This document shows positions 60,233 to 64,000 of a stretch of 64,000 nt of DNA, in pieces. The stretch comes from CAZBLK01 sp964492715 (GTDB taxonomy: Bacteria > Bacillota > Clostridia > Lachnospirales > WRBF01): assembly GCA_964492715.1 (NCBI GenBank), contig CAZBLK010000013.1, positions 8,073-72,072 of the forward strand. Direction: 5' to 3'. How positions within the stretch are numbered: the stretch's first letter is position 1; each line of letters begins with the position of its first letter. The notes under the pieces were generated by a model, which was not told the DNA's origin, searched no databases, and was given only the letters and a program-made list of their open reading frames with translations. The position numbers and the translations under genes were made by a program.

Positions 60233-60342
60233 TATCGCAATTTGAATATACAGTTCACCATTTTCGTCAAAAAATCGTTGAAGTGTTCAATATTTTTGCC
60301 GCAAAATGGATTGGTGACTATAAAAACCCAAATTTCTATATA
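60233..60342. repeat. family B palindromic repeat in the metG leader
   Basis: TATCGCAATTTGAATA to CCCAAATTTCTATA, with CACCATTTTCGTCAAAAAATCG and GCAAAATGGATTGGTGACTA in the core. It begins 31 bp before metG and ends a few bases after the T-run of the T-box terminator. Confidence 0.85.
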
Positions 60343-60348
60343 TAGCTT

Positions 60349-60648
60349 GAAAAATAAAAATAGCCCTCCTCTCCGAAAATAAATTTCGGGGACGAGAGCA
60401 AAGCTTCGTGTTACCACCCCAATTCGCCAACACCTCACAGTGAAGGCCTCATCAGCTACAGGCAAGAAATGATTAGCCGATAGCATATCACGATAACGGG
60501 TGCTTCCGTCGCAGCCTAGGCAAAAGCTTTGGTGCGCAGCTCCAAGACCATGTTCAACAAGCTTTGCTTTGCCCTTTCTCAGCTACAGGGTTCTCTGTAA
60601 AATTTCAGCTTGTTTACTCCTCTTTTCAACGCCTTTGGTGATTCAATT
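60349..60648 (-). ncRNA. T-box leader of metG (methionine)
   Basis: On the minus strand the leader has a Stem I region (AGAGAACCCTGTAGCTGAG), a likely specifier loop GAACATGGTC with an ATG (Met) codon, and the T-box itself, GGTGGTAACACGAAGC (60403-60418). The terminator stem (60363-60399, around CCGAAATTTATTTTCGG) ends in CTATTTTTATTTTT. Uncharged tRNA-Met is expected to pair with the T-box and stop termination. The specifier choice is read by eye; the T-box motif and terminator are clear. Confidence 0.9.
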
Positions 60649-60654
60649 ATAAAT

Positions 60655-60683
60655 ATTATATCATCAAATTAAGTTCTCGTCAA
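60655..60683 (-). promoter_or_regulatory. sigma-70-type promoter of the metG T-box
   Basis: On the minus strand TTGACG (60678-60683), 17 bases and a perfect TATAAT (60655-60660). Confidence 0.85.
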
Positions 60684-60685
60684 AC

Positions 60686-60790
60686 TAAAGCAATTCCAGA
60701 AAATAACGATAGAAGCGAAGCGTTTTTTACGAACGATTCAACGTGAAAATATGCTGATGCTTATATTAATTATTTTCAGAATTGCTGTAT
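60686..60790. repeat. variant family A repeat (A2 core)
   Basis: AAAGCAATTCCAGAAA to CAGAATTGCTGTAT with GATAGAAGCGAAGCG and CGATTCAACGTGAAAATATG in the core, like the copy at 52733. It lies 2 bp upstream of the metG -35 box. Confidence 0.75.
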
Positions 60791-60838
60791 GAATAAATAT
60801 TTGCTTTGAATTAATAATAGATAAAAGGAGTTGATAAC

Positions 60839-60976
60839 ATGGCAAAAGATAGCCAAATAGACCCAAAAGAGGTACGCAGACAAAAAGCAAATGGTCAGCA
60901 AACTGTAGCAAGTGACGAGCCAGATAACGAGGGGCGAAACGCAAAGAAGCAGTCAAATAAACGAAATGATGTTTAA
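60839..60976 (+). CDS. 45-residue hydrophilic protein
   Basis: An AAAAGGAG site lies 8 bases before the ATG and a terminator hairpin follows the stop, so this is a well-formed small gene. The product is very polar (KDSQIDPKEVRRQKANGQQ, DNEGRNAKKQSNK) with no hydrophobic core, probably unstructured. Small spore-core peptides have such composition, but no family match is visible. Confidence 0.6.
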   Translation: MAKDSQIDPKEVRRQKANGQQTVASDEPDNEGRNAKKQSNKRNDV

Positions 60977-60982
60977 ACTTAT

Positions 60983-61010
60983 AAAGGGACGAGAATTTAT
61001 CGCTCCCTTT
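60983..61010 (+). terminator. terminator of the 45-residue gene
   Basis: AAAGGGA and TCCCTTT with an inner CGA/TCG, about 7 bases after the stop codon. The downstream T-run is weak. Confidence 0.65.
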
Positions 61011-61110
61011 AAACTTATTACTACATAGCTATACAACAAAATATTTTTTATAGATTTATTGTACCATTAATGTTAAAATGGTTTTGAAAATGATTTATGC
61101 TGGAGGCACT

Positions 61111-61560
61111 ATGAACCCAAAAGAAATAATACAGTATTCCATAACAAACTTACCCGACACTGTGCTTGTTGAAAGCTGGGGCGAAATCGGAATTTTTTAC
61201 AACCCACAGCAAAAGCTTAAACGTGGAATTTATGTTGCCACAATAAAGCAAAAAGATGGCGACAACGACAAAGCTTCAAACTTAAACAGAGAAGGTGTTT
61301 TTCGCTTAAACATTGGGCTAAGCAAAAAAACATTTAAAGAACTTTTTGGGGACATACCAAAACGTCCGCAGGCAGGTGGGGTAGTTGACATGAACTTCGA
61401 CTTCACAGTTTTAGACGAAATAATTCCACACCCTGTTTATGCGTGGATGGGGTGGGTTAGTGTATTAAATCCGTCGGAAGAAACGTTTAAAAAGTGTAAG
61501 CCGCTTGTTTTAGAGGCGTATAAGCTTGCACACGAGAAGTTTAAGAAAAAGAAAGTTTAA
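61111..61560 (+). CDS. DUF6194-like protein
   Basis: 149 residues: NPKEIIQYSITNLPDTVLVESWGEIGIFYNP, RGIYVATIKQKDGDND, GVFRLNIGLSKKTFKELFG, VLDEIIPHPVYAWMGWVSVLNPSEETFKKC, and a basic tail. This fits the DUF6194 family of unknown function. I chose ATG 61111 (GGAGG upstream) over the 61078 start. The glycerophosphodiesterase gene begins 11 bases after its stop. Confidence 0.75.
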   Translation: MNPKEIIQYSITNLPDTVLVESWGEIGIFYNPQQKLKRGIYVATIKQKDGDNDKASNLNREGVFRLNIGLSKKTFKELFGDIPKRPQAGGVVDMNFDFTVLDEIIPHPVYAWMGWVSVLNPSEETFKKCKPLVLEAYKLAHEKFKKKKV

Positions 61561-61571
61561 TAGGAGGGTAT

Positions 61572-62531
61572 ATGAAAAAGGCTTTTAAAATTATTACAGG
61601 TATTGTTTTTTGTGCGGCGGCAGCAACAGTAATTTTAAACTATTTACCAATTAATAGATTTGCAGGAGAAAACGTTTGGAAAAAGCAAAACAATCGTGTG
61701 CTTGTAATGGCACACGGCGGTGCAAAGCAATTAAACCCAGAAAACACTATGAAAGCGTTTAAACACGCTTTTGATTTAAATGTGGACGTGCTTGAAATGG
61801 ACGTCATGCTTACAAAGGACAACATTTTGGTAACACACCATGGTGAAAACACTACAGGCAACATTCGTGAAATGTCAAACGGAGATGGGCTTGTTCACCA
61901 GCTTACATATGACGAGCTTCAGCAGTACAACTTTGGTTATAATTTTAAGGACTTAGACGGAAACTACCCGTACAGGGATTTGTCGCAAGACGAAGCTATT
62001 GCACTTGAAATTAACATTCCAAAGCTTGAAGATGTGTTTATAGAGTTTGGCGACAAAACTCTTTATAACATAGAAATAAAGGCAGACCTTGACGCACCAA
62101 GGCAGCCAGCAATTGATGAGCTTTACCGCTTAATTGAAAAGTACAACTTACAAGAAAATGTTTTGGTTGCAACGTTTTATGACGACATAAGCAAAGCATA
62201 TACAGAAAAAGATGCAACCGTTGCAAAAGCAACAGCAAAGGGAGAAACCACAGACTTAGTAATAAAAAGCTTGCTCAAAATGTCGTTTTTGTTTTCGCCA
62301 CAAAATGCAGCAGCTATTGAAGTTCCTGTAAAGGAAAAGGCTCCAGTTCTTGGTGAGCTTGACCTAACAAGCAAAGGAATAATTAAGCAGGTGCATGGAA
62401 GGAACATGGCTGTTCATTACTGGACAATTAACGATCCAGAAACAATGCGGCTTTTAATTAAAAATGGTGCAGATGGAATTATTACGGACAGACCAGACGT
62501 TTTGCTTGAAGTTTTAAAGGAATTTGAATAA
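61572..62531 (+). CDS. glycerophosphodiester phosphodiesterase
   Basis: Hydrolyses glycerophosphodiesters to glycerol 3-phosphate and an alcohol. 319 residues with an N-terminal membrane helix or signal (about 5-25) and a GDPD TIM barrel: VMAHGGAKQLNPENTMKAF, VLEMDVMLTKDNILVTHHGE, YNIEIKAD and GADGIITDRPD. The usual AHRG is AHGG here; the active-site His, Glu and Asp are present. TAGGAGGG precedes the ATG. Being anchored outside, it may recycle lipid headgroups or teichoic acid. Confidence 0.9.
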   Translation: MKKAFKIITGIVFCAAAATVILNYLPINRFAGENVWKKQNNRVLVMAHGGAKQLNPENTMKAFKHAFDLNVDVLEMDVMLTKDNILVTHHGENTTGNIREMSNGDGLVHQLTYDELQQYNFGYNFKDLDGNYPYRDLSQDEAIALEINIPKLEDVFIEFGDKTLYNIEIKADLDAPRQPAIDELYRLIEKYNLQENVLVATFYDDISKAYTEKDATVAKATAKGETTDLVIKSLLKMSFLFSPQNAAAIEVPVKEKAPVLGELDLTSKGIIKQVHGRNMAVHYWTINDPETMRLLIKNGADGIITDRPDVLLEVLKEFE

Positions 62532-62609
62532 AAAACTTCCCTCACGAAAAGTGAAGTGAACCCAAACAATCGGACAGAGAAAAAACACCCTATCGAAGAA
62601 TATCTCAAA

Positions 62610-62975
62610 ATTACGCAGACTGACATCGTTTTTCGAACGGTGTCAGTTTTGTTTTTAACTGAATGCGTTCATGCTGAATGCGTTCGTGGTTGTAGAAGAA
62701 GATGTATACATCAAGGTACGTGCCTCGTCAAAGGTTTCTAATTTTTGGCGATAAATACACTCTGATTTCAAAATGCCAAAGAAAATTTCAGCCAAAGCAT
62801 TATCATAGCAATTTCCACGCCTTGACATAGATGGCGTAATGCCGTATTCTTTAGTTAGGTTGAAATACCCATGTAAGGTGTACTGAAACCCCTTATAGCT
62901 ATGGAGCTGTAACTCTGTAGCGATATTTTCTTTTTTAACTGAATCTTTTATGGTGTTTAAAACAAGATTTACCGT
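62610..62975 (-). pseudogene. IS3-family transposase (OrfB C-terminal part), decayed
   Basis: Minus-strand fragments read VLNTIKDSVKKENIATELQLHS, GFQYTLHGYFNLTKEYGITPSMSRRGNCYDNALAE, FFGILKSECIYRQKLETFDEART, then after a frame change DVYIFFYNHERIQ and LKTKLTPFEKRCQSA. This is the catalytic core end of an IS3-family (IS150-like) transposase. The second catalytic Asp context reads HSYKG instead of HSDQG, a 15-bp HERIQ unit is duplicated, and the N-terminal half and OrfA are absent. It cannot be active. Confidence 0.85.
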
Positions 62976-63045
62976 CTTTTTGAGGCAGAATATCTATCCG
63001 TGTAAATGGCAATAATCTCCATATAAAAAGATGGAGGTAATGAAG

Positions 63046-63868
63046 ATGAAAACATCAAAAAACATTCTTACGGACAATGAACTGGAACTTGTAAGCCTGC
63101 TAACGCAGGATTGTCAAACTACAAGAGATATTCAGTCAAAGCTAAAGCGCCTTTTTGCTGGAACAATCGAGCAAATGCTTGAAGTTGAAATGGACGAACA
63201 TTTAGGATACGAAAAGCACAGTGAAGAAGGCAAAAACAGCGGGAACAGCCGCAATGGCTACAATCACAAAACCAATCCAATATTAGTGATTACGGCGAAA
63301 CAGAAATAGCTGTACCTCGTGACCGAAACGAAATATTTGAGCCGAAAGTGTTGGAAAAACGCCAAACCATAACCGATGAAATTGAGCAAAAGATAATGGC
63401 GATGTACGCTAAGGGTATGAGTCAGAGGGATATAGAAGACCATCTGCGTGAGATTTACGGAGCAGAAATTCCACAAACTCTTATTTCTAAAAATAAAATT
63501 TTACCGGAAGTAAATGAATGGCAAAATCGTCCGTTGGAAAATATTTATCCAATCATACATTTTGATGGAATTGTGTTTAAAAGCCGCAAAGACAGCCAAA
63601 TTATTAACAAATGTGTTTACTCTGTTCTGGGCATTGATATGAACGGCAAATAGATATTCTGCGCATTTGGGCTGGTCGTGCCAAAAAAAGTGCGGCACTG
63701 CTCGCCTATGCAACCTAGATAAGCGAAAATGAGGGTGCTTCATTTTATACTTCTATCTGTTCCGGCCTTAAAAAACGTGGAGTTTCTGATGTTTTAATAA
63801 CTTGCCACGACAACTTAAAAGGGCTTAGCGAAGCCATAAATGCAGTTTATCCGAAAACCAAGCAGTAA
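63046..63868 (+). pseudogene. IS256-family transposase, decayed
   Basis: Segments in different frames read LEVEMDEHLGYEKHSEEGKNSGNSRNGYNHKT, then SDYGETEIAVPRDRNEIFEPKVLEKRQT, IEQKIMAMYAKGMSQRDIEDHLREIYGAEI, HFDGIVFKSRKD, YSVLGIDMNGK and LKKRGVSDVLITCHDNLKGLSEAINAVYPKTKQ. These are successive parts of a mutator-type (IS256) transposase. At least two frame changes and several stops interrupt it, and the C-terminal third is missing after 63868. ATG 63046 follows GGAGG. Confidence 0.9.
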
Positions 63869-64000
63869 TCAGTACATGCTAACGCTTCAAGTGGCAGTAC
63901 AAGCTTTAACGCCGCAAAAGGCATTGAAACATATGTACATACCAACAATGCGAATCAAGAGTTAAAAATCCCAATGATAAGAAGCAAGCAAAAAGCCAAC
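63869..64000 (+). other. open frame running off the window edge
   Basis: After the last stop of the IS256 remnant, the same frame stays open for about 44 codons (VHANASSGSTSFNAAKGIETY, KIPMIRSKQKAN). It does not look like IS256 sequence and has no start codon, so it may be the rest of another broken gene. No function can be assigned. Confidence 0.3.

Overview
The window is AT-rich DNA from a flagellated, endospore-forming, anaerobic member of the Clostridia (Bacillota), most like Lachnospirales and relatives. This rests on the genes: Spo0A, SpoVT, a YtxC-like protein, a GerS-like lipoprotein beside alanine racemase, a sigma-28-type promoter in front of flagellin with FliS downstream, a T-box leader for methionyl-tRNA synthetase, a CdaA/CdaR pair, strong AGGAGG-type ribosome binding sites and class A RNase P RNA. 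There are no tRNA or rRNA genes and no CRISPR array.

Layout. 1-3250 is a decayed edge: a disrupted DUF255/thioredoxin-like gene, a stray copied fragment of it, a truncated membrane gene, two small unknown genes, rnpB and a broken type I toxin-like locus. 3295-11448 holds a peptidoglycan-binding SpoIID-like protein, a NUDIX hydrolase and a flagellin operon (flagellin, a 1069-residue repeat protein, a 49-residue protein, FliS). 11540-19581 is mostly on the minus strand: two unknown helical proteins, a Gly-rich peptide, an AtoE-type transporter and two c-di-GMP proteins (an intact GGDEF cyclase and a degenerate-GGDEF/intact-EAL phosphodiesterase). 20051-25099 carries mltG, a TrmR-like methyltransferase, a YtxC-like gene, thrS and a tocopherol-cyclase-like gene. 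25139-33351 (minus) holds a BlaR1/BlaI-type pair with two operators, a TIGR04086 membrane protein, a flotillin, and arcA-arcB-rocD for arginine catabolism.

33816-43324 (plus) is an envelope/signalling block: a DUF4015 lipoprotein, two membrane proteins, cdaA, cdaR, gerS-like, alr, mazF, a P-loop protein and an M23 peptidase. 43434-50053 (minus) has a C39-like protease and an operon of a fused double MarR regulator, membrane-fusion protein and RND pump. 51034-53646 holds spo0A, a pspA remnant and spoVT. 55279-62531 has radA, a P-loop kinase-like gene, a phospholipase-C-like gene, metG with its T-box, and a glycerophosphodiesterase. 62610-64000 is insertion-sequence debris (IS3 and IS256 families).

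The most striking feature is a set of short palindromic repeats lying only between genes. Family A (about 105 bp, ends TATAGCAATT...AATTGCTATA), family B (about 110 bp, similar ends, different core) and GGGCGTGTT-ended families C and D occur roughly twenty times. They sit in regulatory positions: between the sigma-28 promoter and flagellin, in the T-box leader of metG, upstream of spo0A and spoVT, and around the c-di-GMP genes. They look like miniature inverted-repeat elements moved by a transposase not present here.
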